From Actinacidiphila oryziradicis (lineage in GTDB: Bacteria; Actinomycetota; Actinomycetes; Streptomycetales; Streptomycetaceae): DNA of 64,000 bases. Under the pieces are notes generated by a model that was not told the DNA's origin, made no database searches, and worked only from the letters and a program-made list of their open reading frames with translations. The stretch lies in assembly GCF_005047355.1 (NCBI RefSeq), contig NZ_SUMC01000018.1:90678-154677 (forward strand), read 5' to 3'. Of the stretch, positions 33,824-41,536 are shown one piece after another. Position numbers and translations under genes: made by a program. Within the stretch, counting starts at the first letter, position 1; every line of letters begins with the position of its first letter.

Positions 33824-36319
33824 CTAGGAGTGCGCTCCCAGGTCGTCGGCGAGTTCCGCGACTCCGGTGATCCGGTGCAGGGCGAAGGTGCGGACCGCGT
33901 CGGCGGTGTGGTCGTACGCCGTCACGAAGCCGCCCTCGACCCGGACCGGGCCGATCACGCGCTGGCTGGCGGAGCCCTCCGCGTTGACGTAGCCGATCCA
34001 CACCGAATCGCCGGTCAGGACGGCGGCCTGCATCGTCGCGAGGGTCTCGGCGGCGGCGGACCGGGGCAGCCTGCCGTTCCCGTCGGCCGGCGCGGGCACG
34101 GGCGCGGCTCCGCGGTGTACGGCGGTCGAGGCGCGGTCACCGGCCCGGATCGCCTTCACGGCGGCGCCGAGCAGGGTCGGGTCGGGCATCGGCGGGCCGT
34201 CCGTGACGGGGACCGGGGGGGTACGCGGCGGGGTGCGGCGGGCGTCGGGGCGGGTGATCAGTACGTCGCCGTCGGCGGACTCGGCGGCCGGTGCGAACCC
34301 CATGGCGCGCAGCCGGTCCAGCAGCACCGCCGGGTCCGTCTGGGCGGCCAGGACGGTGGGCGCCAGCCGTCTCAACCCGAGGCCGGACGCCCGGCGGTCG
34401 GCGAGCAGCTCGCTGAGCAGCGCGTCGTCGTCGCACCGGAGGTACGCCGAGGCCGCGCCGACCCGCAGCCGCCCGTGCCGGCGGGCCACATCGTCGATGA
34501 GATAGCTGAGTGGCTGAGGCACAGGGGTGCGCGAGTGCGCGGCGAGGAACGCGTGCAGCTCCGCTGCCGTGCGGCCGGCGTCGAGCGCCCGGCGTACGGA
34601 TTCGGGGGTGAAGCGGTAGACGGTGGCGCCGCCCTTGGACTCGATGTCGGCGAGCACATTGAGGGTCTCCGCGAGCGGTGCTTCGAGCGGCCCCGGGGCG
34701 ATCGCGGTGAGATCCGCCTGCAGCATCACGTAGTCGAGCGCCTCGGGCAGCAGGGGGGCGAGCGCGGCGGCGGCCTCGGCGGGGTCTGTGCCACCGGCGG
34801 CCCGCCCCTTCTCGGCGCCGGGCTCGGCAACGGGGCCCAGCAGCGCCCGTCCGTGTGCCGACAGGGCGCCGCGGCCGGTGATGCCGAGGAGCTCTGCCTC
34901 TGTCGTGGTCCAGCGGACCAGGTCGGCACGCAGGGCGTCCATGGTCACGCCGCCGCGCAGCGGGCGTTCCCAGCGGAGCCGGGCCAGCAGCCGGTCGGGG
35001 GCGACTGCGGAGCCGGCGGGCAGGGCGGCGAGGAGTTCGAGGGTGCGGCGGCGGACCTCGGGGGCGAGGGAACGGTCGAGGTCGGGGCCGAGCGCGGACA
35101 GGGCGCGCCCCTTGGCGTCACGCGTGCCGACCAGGCCCGCCGTGCGGGTGGCCGAGAGCCAGGCCGTGGCGAGGCCGGTCCAGCGGCGCTCGGCGGGGAG
35201 CCGCAGCCAGTCGTCGTACCCCGGGGTGGGCGCGTACACCTCGTCGGCCTCGCCGTCGGAAGCGACGAGCCCGGCGGCGTACGCCAGCTCCAGCCAGAAC
35301 GCGGCGACGGGCTCCGGCACATCCAGCACCGTCGCGATGCGCTTCAGGTCCCGTACGCCGACGCCACCGGCGCGCAGCAGCGGCGGACCGCCGGTGTCCC
35401 ACTGCTGCAGCAGCTCCTCGACGGTCCGCACGGCGGCGAACGCCTGCCCGGCGGCGTTGGCGTCCACAGCCTGTGGATCCCGCGCCACCGTCTCCACCTG
35501 CGGCGGCAGCGGCTCCGGCGTACGGTGCACCCGGCCGCCGCGCAGGTGCAGGGCGGCCTCGCGGGGCAGTAGGACGTTGCGCCGGCCTGCGGGGAGCAGC
35601 AGCCCCCGGTCGAGCAGCCACCGTACGGGCGGCGAGGTGGCGGACGCGTCCGCCACCTCGCCGTACGGCGGGCCCCACACCAGCTTGCCCAGCACGGCCT
35701 TCGCGGCCTCGGGCGCGCCGGACAGCAACTCCGTCATCCGGGGGCCGTCGGCGAACAGCGCGGCCAGCGACCCTGCCGCGCTGATCGGGTCGTGCGTCGC
35801 CGGGAGCCCGGCGGCGGCCACGATCTCCTGGAGCCGCCCCGGCGACATCCCGGCCGTCGCCTCGGCCACCGTCGGTCCCAGGCCGGTCGGGGAAGGCGCG
35901 CCCGAGCCCGGCGCCAGCACGTCCCGGGCGGTACGGACCAGGCGCAGCCGGTCGTCGCCGCCCCAGACCAGCGCCTGCGTCCGCAGCACAGCGAGCGCCT
36001 GCGGCAGCGCGGCGTCCAACTCATCCAGCCCTGTAGCGGCGTCGTCGCGGCCCTCCCCCGCTATCAGGCCCCTGAGCGTCCCGTACGCGCAGCCGTCGGG
36101 CGCCACGGCCAGCGCTTCGGCGGTCTGGAGCGTAAAGCGGTCGAGGCGCTCCAGGGCCCGTACGACCGAGGCCCGGGTGGCGGCCCGGGTGGCAAGCTGG
36201 GTGAGATCGTTCGGGACCGGGGAGAGCAGGTCGGGGCGCGCCCGGAGCAGCGCGGACAGCGCGCCGTCGCCGCGGGCGCGGAGATCTTCGGCGAGGGTCC
36301 GGGGCTGCTCGATGGTCAT
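33824..36319 (-). CDS. Helicase-associated (XPB C-terminal-like) domain protein
   Basis: An 831-residue protein without Walker motifs. Repeated winged-helix-like units in the N-terminal half (VVRALERLDRFTLQTAEALAVAPDGCAYGTLRGLI...) are followed near residues 520-690 by PEALDYVMLQADLTAIAPGPLEAPLAETLNVLADIESKGGATVYRFTPESVRRALDAGRTAAELHAFL, the helicase-associated C-terminal domain found with XPB helicases. A WYL-like beta domain closes the protein. It is likely a partner of the XPB helicase at 39291. Confidence 0.85.
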   Translation of the reverse strand: MTIEQPRTLAEDLRARGDGALSALLRARPDLLSPVPNDLTQLATRAATRASVVRALERLDRFTLQTAEALAVAPDGCAYGTLRGLIAGEGRDDAATGLDELDAALPQALAVLRTQALVWGGDDRLRLVRTARDVLAPGSGAPSPTGLGPTVAEATAGMSPGRLQEIVAAAGLPATHDPISAAGSLAALFADGPRMTELLSGAPEAAKAVLGKLVWGPPYGEVADASATSPPVRWLLDRGLLLPAGRRNVLLPREAALHLRGGRVHRTPEPLPPQVETVARDPQAVDANAAGQAFAAVRTVEELLQQWDTGGPPLLRAGGVGVRDLKRIATVLDVPEPVAAFWLELAYAAGLVASDGEADEVYAPTPGYDDWLRLPAERRWTGLATAWLSATRTAGLVGTRDAKGRALSALGPDLDRSLAPEVRRRTLELLAALPAGSAVAPDRLLARLRWERPLRGGVTMDALRADLVRWTTTEAELLGITGRGALSAHGRALLGPVAEPGAEKGRAAGGTDPAEAAAALAPLLPEALDYVMLQADLTAIAPGPLEAPLAETLNVLADIESKGGATVYRFTPESVRRALDAGRTAAELHAFLAAHSRTPVPQPLSYLIDDVARRHGRLRVGAASAYLRCDDDALLSELLADRRASGLGLRRLAPTVLAAQTDPAVLLDRLRAMGFAPAAESADGDVLITRPDARRTPPRTPPVPVTDGPPMPDPTLLGAAVKAIRAGDRASTAVHRGAAPVPAPADGNGRLPRSAAAETLATMQAAVLTGDSVWIGYVNAEGSASQRVIGPVRVEGGFVTAYDHTADAVRTFALHRITGVAELADDLGAHS

Positions 36320-36443
36320 CCGACCAAATGTACCGGTGTACCGCGCCTTACGGGATGCCCCACGGGCCCCGGCCGGCCCGCGGTCCCCGGCCCGAGCACG
36401 CGCCGGGCCACCCCGGCCGCCGTAACGGGGAAAACCGCCGGAC

Positions 36444-37082
36444 CTAGGTCGTATCCGTCGCGCCCCGGGTACGGCGCAGACGCGGCCGGTGCACCGCTTT
36501 GCCCATGAGGCGGCCGACCAGCAGCCAGCCCAGCAGCGCGCCCGTCGTGTTCATGATGACGTCGTCGATGTCGAACGCCCGGCCCTCAACGATGGCACCC
36601 TGCGCCAGCTCCACCAGCACCATCACCAGCGCCGTGGTGATCAGCACCCGCAGCAACCCGCGCGCCTTCGGCGCCAGCACCGGCAGGAGCACCCCGAAGG
36701 GCACCCCGAGCAGCAGATTCCCGCCCACCTGGCGCAGCGCACCGGCGACGGTGTACCGGTCGAAGTACTGGCGCAGGGACCTGCCCGGATGCAGATTCGC
36801 GTGCGCTATACCCACGGAGGCCGGCGAGGGCGTGAGCGTCGCCCTGGCCAGCAGTACCGCGAAACCGACCATTGCCACAAAGGCGACCGCCATCGCCAGC
36901 CACCGTGCCGCCACCACGAGCCAGGCTTCCCTGGGTGGTTTCGGTTTCGGTTCCGGCGCCGGTTTCGGCTTCGGTACCGGCTTCGGCTTCGGCGCCGGCT
37001 TCGGCTTCGGTACCGGCTTCGTCGCCGGAATCGTCTTCGTCGCCGTACCCTGCGTTCCTCGTCGCAACGTGATACGTGACAC
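36444..37082 (-). CDS. VanZ-like membrane protein with Lys-Pro repeat N-terminus
   Basis: A 212-residue protein. Residues 20-52 are repeated KPxPKPKP units encoded by an imperfect ~12-bp DNA repeat; then about four membrane helices carry the VanZ pattern (NLLLGVPFGVLLPVL...VELAQGAIVEGRAFDIDDVIMNTTGALLGWL). VanZ relatives are linked to glycopeptide resistance, but most are of unknown function. No van operon is nearby. Confidence 0.88.
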   Translation of the reverse strand: MSRITLRRGTQGTATKTIPATKPVPKPKPAPKPKPVPKPKPAPEPKPKPPREAWLVVAARWLAMAVAFVAMVGFAVLLARATLTPSPASVGIAHANLHPGRSLRQYFDRYTVAGALRQVGGNLLLGVPFGVLLPVLAPKARGLLRVLITTALVMVLVELAQGAIVEGRAFDIDDVIMNTTGALLGWLLVGRLMGKAVHRPRLRRTRGATDTT

Positions 37083-37198
37083 GGAACCCCCTTCGTAGGC
37101 CGACTCGCCGCAGGGCGTCTACCCGGGCCAAGCACCAGTACTCGCCCGGACGCATGCCGAGCCCTGAACAGCCGTCACCTTTTCGCGTTCCTTCCTCG

Positions 37199-37261
37199 TC
37201 ACGGGTCGTGACATAAGGAAGACGTCAAGACGAGCGAAATTACCTTATGAATACCTTTCAT
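37199..37261. promoter_or_regulatory. Two short inverted repeats upstream of catalase
   Basis: TCACG-GGT-CGTGA (37199-37211) and ATGAA-N5-TTCAT (37247-37261) lie in the AT-rich region upstream of katA. Peroxide-responsive control by a Fur-family protein is plausible by analogy; no regulator is adjacent. Confidence 0.35.
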
Positions 37262-37363
37262 TGGTTCTTGCTGGAGCTTGTCCGTTTTTATCCTGTTTAC
37301 AGATTGGACTTCGTCCAGAACAGGACCAGGTCTCTCAGGATCGAATCACCGGAGGTTCCCGAA

Positions 37364-38836
37364 GTGACGGCACAACACGAAGCGCGCCCCACCCTCACCA
37401 CCGAAGCGGGCGCGCCCCTGGCGGACAACCAGAACACCGAGACGGCCGGTCCTGGTGGGCCGCTGCTCGTGCAGGACCAGCAGCTCTTCGAAAAGCTCGC
37501 GCACTTCAACCGGGAGCGCATCCCGGAGCGCATCGTGCACGCCCGCGGCGGTGGCGCGTACGGCACCTTTACGCTGACCCGGGACGTCAGCCAGTGGACC
37601 CGGGCGAGGTTCATGTCCGAGGTCGGCAAGCAGACCGAGACGTTCCTGCGCATGTCAACGGTGGCCGGCAGCCTCGGCTCGGCGGACGCGGTGCGTGACC
37701 CGCGCGGTTTCGCGCTGAAGTTCTACACCGAAGAGGGCAACTACGACCTCGTCGGCAACAACACCCCGGTGTTCTTCATCAAGGACGCAAGCAAGTTCCC
37801 CGACTTCATCCACACCCAGAAGCGCGACCCGTACACGGGCTCTCAGGAGGCTGACAACGTCTGGGACTTCTGGGGGCTGTCGCCGGAGTCGACGCACCAG
37901 GTGACCTGGCTGTTCGGTGACCGCGGTATCCCGGCCTCGTTCCGCAACATGAACGGCTACAGCTCGCACACCTACCAATGGAACAACGCCCAGGGCGAGG
38001 TCTTCTGGGTCAAGTACCACTTCAAGACCAACCAGGGCATCAAGAACCTCACCGCCGAAGAGGCCGCGGTCCTCGCGGGCACCGACCCGGACAGCCACCA
38101 GCGCGACCTGCGCGAGGCCATCGAGCGCGGCGAGTTCCCGTCCTGGACCGTGCAGGTGCAGATCATGCCGGCCGGCGACGCGGCGACCTACCGCTTCAAC
38201 CCGTTCGACCTCACCAAGGTGTGGCCGCACGCGGACTACCCGCCGATCGAGATCGGCAAGCTCGAACTCAACCGCAACCCCGACAACGTCTTCGCCGAGG
38301 TCGAGCAGTCGATCTTCTCTCCGGCCCACTTCGTGCCCGGCATCGGACCGTCCCCGGACAAGATGCTGCAGGGGCGGCTGTTCGCCTACGCGGACGCCCA
38401 CCGCTACCGCGTCGGCGTCAACGCCGACCACCTGCCGGTCAACAGCCCGCACGCCACCGAGTCACGGACCTACGGACGCGACGGCGCCCTGTACGACGGC
38501 CGCCACAACAGGGCGAAGAACTACGAGCCGAACAGCTTCGGCGGCCCGGCCCAGACCGACCAACCGCTGTGGTCGACCACCGCGGTCACCGGCTTCACCG
38601 GCAACCACGCCGCTCCGACGCACGCCGAGGACAACGACTTCGTCCAGGCCGGCGACCTCTACCGGCTGATGTCGCAGGACGAGAAAGACCGCCTGGTCAC
38701 CAATCTGGCGAACGGGATCTCCGGTGTCTCCCCCGACCGTGACGACATCGTCGACCGGGCCATCGGCAACTTCAGCCACGCCGACGCCGATCTCGGCAGG
38801 CGGCTGGAACTCGCGGTGAAGGAACTGCGCGGCTAA
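37364..38836 (+). CDS. katA: Monofunctional heme catalase
   Basis: A 490-residue clade-3-type catalase. FNRERIPERIVHARGGGAYG carries the distal His, NNTPVFFIKD the conserved Asn, and RLFAYADAHRYRVG the proximal Tyr ligand. It dismutates hydrogen peroxide in the cytoplasm. GTG at 37364 has GGAGG 8 nt upstream; sequence open further upstream is the AT-rich leader. A strong terminator follows. Confidence 0.95.
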   Translation: MTAQHEARPTLTTEAGAPLADNQNTETAGPGGPLLVQDQQLFEKLAHFNRERIPERIVHARGGGAYGTFTLTRDVSQWTRARFMSEVGKQTETFLRMSTVAGSLGSADAVRDPRGFALKFYTEEGNYDLVGNNTPVFFIKDASKFPDFIHTQKRDPYTGSQEADNVWDFWGLSPESTHQVTWLFGDRGIPASFRNMNGYSSHTYQWNNAQGEVFWVKYHFKTNQGIKNLTAEEAAVLAGTDPDSHQRDLREAIERGEFPSWTVQVQIMPAGDAATYRFNPFDLTKVWPHADYPPIEIGKLELNRNPDNVFAEVEQSIFSPAHFVPGIGPSPDKMLQGRLFAYADAHRYRVGVNADHLPVNSPHATESRTYGRDGALYDGRHNRAKNYEPNSFGGPAQTDQPLWSTTAVTGFTGNHAAPTHAEDNDFVQAGDLYRLMSQDEKDRLVTNLANGISGVSPDRDDIVDRAIGNFSHADADLGRRLELAVKELRG

Positions 38837-38853
38837 TAAAGGCAGACGGCCGC

Positions 38854-38880
38854 GACGACCGCCCGTTCCGGGCGGTCGTC
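38854..38880 (+). terminator. Catalase terminator
   Basis: GACGACCGCCCG pairs perfectly with CGGGCGGTCGTC around the loop TTC, 17 bp beyond the katA stop codon. Confidence 0.9.
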
Positions 38881-39290
38881 CCTCCCGACGCTCACGCCCG
38901 TCCAACAATTCCGCAGCAACGCCGCGCGGACCGTCGCGCACCCTGCCGCGAGCAACCGACGGCGCCGCCGTCAACCCGGCCCGCGGCTCCGGGCCCCGCA
39001 GGCAGCCCGCTGACCGTTGCCGCGCCCATGCCAGCACCAAGGGCCCCGCCGGATTTCCCCGGCGGGGCCCTTGGCATCGTTCACGACGCCGCGGCACCCG
39101 GCCGCCCGTCCAGCGGCTGCGCGGCTCGGCGGTTCGCGCGAAGTGCGCTCCTCCATGTCCCGCGATAGGCGAACATGGACAGTGGCCCGCATCCCGGGCC
39201 CGGTGGCCGGGGAGCCTTGCCCCGACCGCGCGGGGCATAGCCCGCACCGCGGCAGGTGTTTCACTTGTACGTGATGACCATATCTGTGAG
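38881..39290. other. Intergenic region between katA and the XPB helicase
   Basis: About 410 bp. It holds the terminator-like hairpin at 39037-39074 and the promoter of the helicase gene (GTTTCA-N17-TATCTG, -10 at 39281-39286). I see no convincing gene; the presence of a second perfect hairpin not attached to a gene suggests one was lost. Confidence 0.5.
39037..39074. terminator. Orphan perfect 16-bp hairpin
   Basis: CCAAGGGCCCCGCCGG pairs with CCGGCGGGGCCCTTGG around ATTTCC. It is 200 bp past katA and 217 bp before the helicase gene, with no gene of its own. Confidence 0.75.
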
Positions 39291-40967
39291 GTGTGCGTGT
39301 CCTGCCTAATCGTCCAGAGCGACAAGACGCTGCTGTTGGAGGTTGACCACCCGGACGCGGACGCGTGCCGCCGCGCCATCGCGCCCTTCGCCGAGCTGGA
39401 GCGCGCGCCGGAGCACATCCACACCTACCGGGTGACCCCGCTGGGCCTGTGGAACGCCCGCGCCGCCGGGCACGACGCCGAGCAGGTCGTGGACGCGCTC
39501 GTCGCGTACAGCCGCTACCCCGTACCGCACGCGCTGCTCGTCGATGTGGCCGAGACAATGGCCCGCTACGGGCGGCTCACCCTCAGCAAGCACCCCGCAC
39601 ACGGCCTGGTGCTGACCACCACCGACCGCCCGGTCCTCGAAGAGGTGCTGCGCTCGAAGAAGATCGCCCCGCTGGTCGGCGCCCGCCTCGGCCCGGACAC
39701 GGTGGCCGTGCACCCCTCCGAGCGCGGCCAGATCAAGCAGGCGCTGCTGAGGCTCGGCTGGCCGGCCGAGGACCTCGCCGGTTACGTCGACGGGGAGGCG
39801 CACCCGATCGAGCTCGACGAGACCGGCTGGGCGCTCCGCCCGTACCAGAAGCAGGCCGTCGAGGGCTTCTGGCACGGCGGCTCGGGCGTGGTGGTGCTGC
39901 CCTGCGGCGCCGGGAAGACCCTGGTCGGCGCGGGCGCGATGGCCACGGCCAAGGCGACCACACTGATCCTGGTCACCAACACCGTCTCGGCCCGGCAGTG
40001 GAAGCACGAGCTGGTGAAGCGGACCTCGCTCACCGAGGAGGAGATCGGCGAGTACAGCGGCACCCGCAAGGAGATCCGCCCGGTCACCATCGCGACGTAC
40101 CAGGTCCTCACCACCAAGCGGAAGGGCGTCTATCCGCACCTGGAGCTGTTCGACTCCCGGGACTGGGGCCTGATCGTCTATGACGAGGTGCACCTCCTTC
40201 CCGCTCCGGTCTTCAAGTTCACCGCCGATCTGCAGGCCCGCCGGCGGCTGGGGCTCACTGCCACGCTGGTCCGGGAGGACGGCCGCGAGTCCGACGTCTT
40301 CTCGCTCATCGGCCCGAAGAGGTTCGACGCGCCGTGGAAGGAGATCGAGGCCCAGGGCTACATCGCCCCCGCCGACTGTGTCGAGGTCCGGGTCAATCTC
40401 ACCGAGTCCGAGCGGCTGGCGTACGCGACCGCCGAACCCGAGGAGAAGTACCGCTACTGCGCCACGACGGCGTCCAAGCGCCGGATCGCCGAGGCGCTGG
40501 TCCGCAAGCACATGGGCGAGCAGACCCTGGTGATCGGCCAGTACATCGACCAGCTCGACGAGCTGGGCGAGCACCTGAACGCGCCGGTCATCAAGGGCGA
40601 GACCAGCAACGCCCAGCGCGAGAAGCTCTTCGAGGCCTTCCGGACCGGTGAGCTCTCCGTCCTCGTCGTGTCGAAGGTCGCGAACTTCTCGATCGACCTG
40701 CCCGAGGCGACCGTCGCCATCCAGGTCTCCGGCACCTTCGGGTCCCGGCAGGAGGAGGCACAGCGTCTGGGCCGGGTGCTGCGGCCGAAGGCCGACGGCC
40801 ACGAGGCCCGTTTCTACTCCGTGGTCGCCCGGGACACGATCGACCAGGACTTCGCGGCCCACCGCCAGCGCTTCCTGGCCGAGCAGGGGTACTCCTACCG
40901 GATCATCGACTCGGACGACCTGCTGGCGGACGAGGCGGACGAGGACCTGGCGGGCGAGAGCGGCTAG
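39291..40967 (+). CDS. XPB-type superfamily 2 DNA helicase
   Basis: A 558-residue bacterial XPB helicase: N-terminal damage-recognition-like domain (LIVQSDKTLLLEVDHPDADACRRAIAPFAELER), Walker A LPCGAGKT near 205, DEVH box VYDEVHLL near 296, motif III TATLVREDG, and motif VI QRLGRVLRPK. A 3'-5' helicase proposed to act in repair or transcription. A -10 box 4 nt before the GTG suggests a leaderless or nearly leaderless mRNA; GTG at 39297 is an alternative start. Confidence 0.94.
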   Translation: MCVSCLIVQSDKTLLLEVDHPDADACRRAIAPFAELERAPEHIHTYRVTPLGLWNARAAGHDAEQVVDALVAYSRYPVPHALLVDVAETMARYGRLTLSKHPAHGLVLTTTDRPVLEEVLRSKKIAPLVGARLGPDTVAVHPSERGQIKQALLRLGWPAEDLAGYVDGEAHPIELDETGWALRPYQKQAVEGFWHGGSGVVVLPCGAGKTLVGAGAMATAKATTLILVTNTVSARQWKHELVKRTSLTEEEIGEYSGTRKEIRPVTIATYQVLTTKRKGVYPHLELFDSRDWGLIVYDEVHLLPAPVFKFTADLQARRRLGLTATLVREDGRESDVFSLIGPKRFDAPWKEIEAQGYIAPADCVEVRVNLTESERLAYATAEPEEKYRYCATTASKRRIAEALVRKHMGEQTLVIGQYIDQLDELGEHLNAPVIKGETSNAQREKLFEAFRTGELSVLVVSKVANFSIDLPEATVAIQVSGTFGSRQEEAQRLGRVLRPKADGHEARFYSVVARDTIDQDFAAHRQRFLAEQGYSYRIIDSDDLLADEADEDLAGESG

Positions 40968-41001
40968 GGCCTGTCCGGCGAGGCCGGCTCAGCGCCGGCA
41001 C

Positions 41002-41025
41002 CCCGGGGCGCTCGGGCGCCCCGGG
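41002..41025. terminator. Bidirectional hairpin after XPB
   Basis: CCCGGGGCGC pairs with GCGCCCCGGG around TCGG. It abuts the stop codon of the convergent 55-residue gene at 41026. Confidence 0.8.
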
Positions 41026-41193
41026 TCACCTGGGGGTGCCGTCGGTGCCCAGTACGACGACGCGGAAGGCCGTATCGGCAAAGACCCGGATCGCGCGGAA
41101 CGCGGCGCCGAGCCGGAGATATGGATGGTGGTGGGCGGCCTCCGCCCTGAGGGCGGTGCTGCCCCTGGGGGGGTTGACACTCGCGGTAGCCAT
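41026..41193 (-). CDS. 55-residue small protein of unknown function
   Basis: ATG at 41193 reads MATASVNPPRGSTALRAEAA, continues HHHPYLRLGAAFRAIRVFAD and TAFRVVVLGTDGTPR, and stops at TGA 41026-41028. The core PYLRLGAAFRAIRVFADTAFRVVVLG is amphipathic and looks conserved in composition; I recall similar short Streptomyces proteins next to helicase genes but cannot check. TACCAT lies 7 nt before the ATG without a ribosome-binding site, so a leaderless mRNA is likely. It lies between the XPB and HelR-like genes, facing XPB. Confidence 0.6.
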   Translation of the reverse strand: MATASVNPPRGSTALRAEAAHHHPYLRLGAAFRAIRVFADTAFRVVVLGTDGTPR

Positions 41194-41535
41194 GTCCCCA
41201 ATGGTAAGAAATCAGCCGGTCGGAGTACATAAGCCCATGGGCGGAGATCGCCGGCGCCGCGCCTGCGACCTGAGGTGGAGCAATCCCTTCCGGGGGTACA
41301 TCCAAGGGGCCCCGTGCCCGCCCCCTCAGGTAGTAGGGGCTACCCGCAAGGGGTCCCTCCGAAATGCGTTCGCGCCCGCCCGGGAGCGGGCGTAAACTCC
41401 TCCCTCTTGCCGCCTCCCGGACAGGGAGTGCCGCCGGCCGGACGGAAACCGGTCGGCATCCGAGTCGCCAATCGCACCCAGCACAGCCGGCTCGCTGTGC
41501 TCTGCCCTGCCCTGTGTACCGCCCGGAGGCAACAC
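41194..41535. other. Leader region of the HelR-like gene
   Basis: A 343-bp divergent region. It contains AGGGGCTACCCGCAAGGGG, a partial match to the rifamycin-associated element annotated at 41336-41354, and the Shine-Dalgarno CGGAGG (41524-41529) about 7 nt before GTG 41537. No other gene is evident. Confidence 0.5.
41336..41354 (+). promoter_or_regulatory. Partial rifamycin-associated-element-like site
   Basis: GGGGCTACCCGCAAGGGGT shares 13 of 19 bases, including both outer words GGGGCT and GCAAGG, with the rifamycin-associated element consensus as I remember it (GGGGCTTGCGGCAAGGCCC). It precedes a HelR-like gene, the type of gene such elements control. The right end is degenerate, so this is tentative. 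Confidence 0.3.
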
Positions 41536-41536
41536 C

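Noticed and set aside
36444..37082. VanZ as part of a vancomycin-resistance cluster
   Set aside because: No vanHAX or vanRS homologs are nearby, and VanZ-like proteins are common outside resistance loci.
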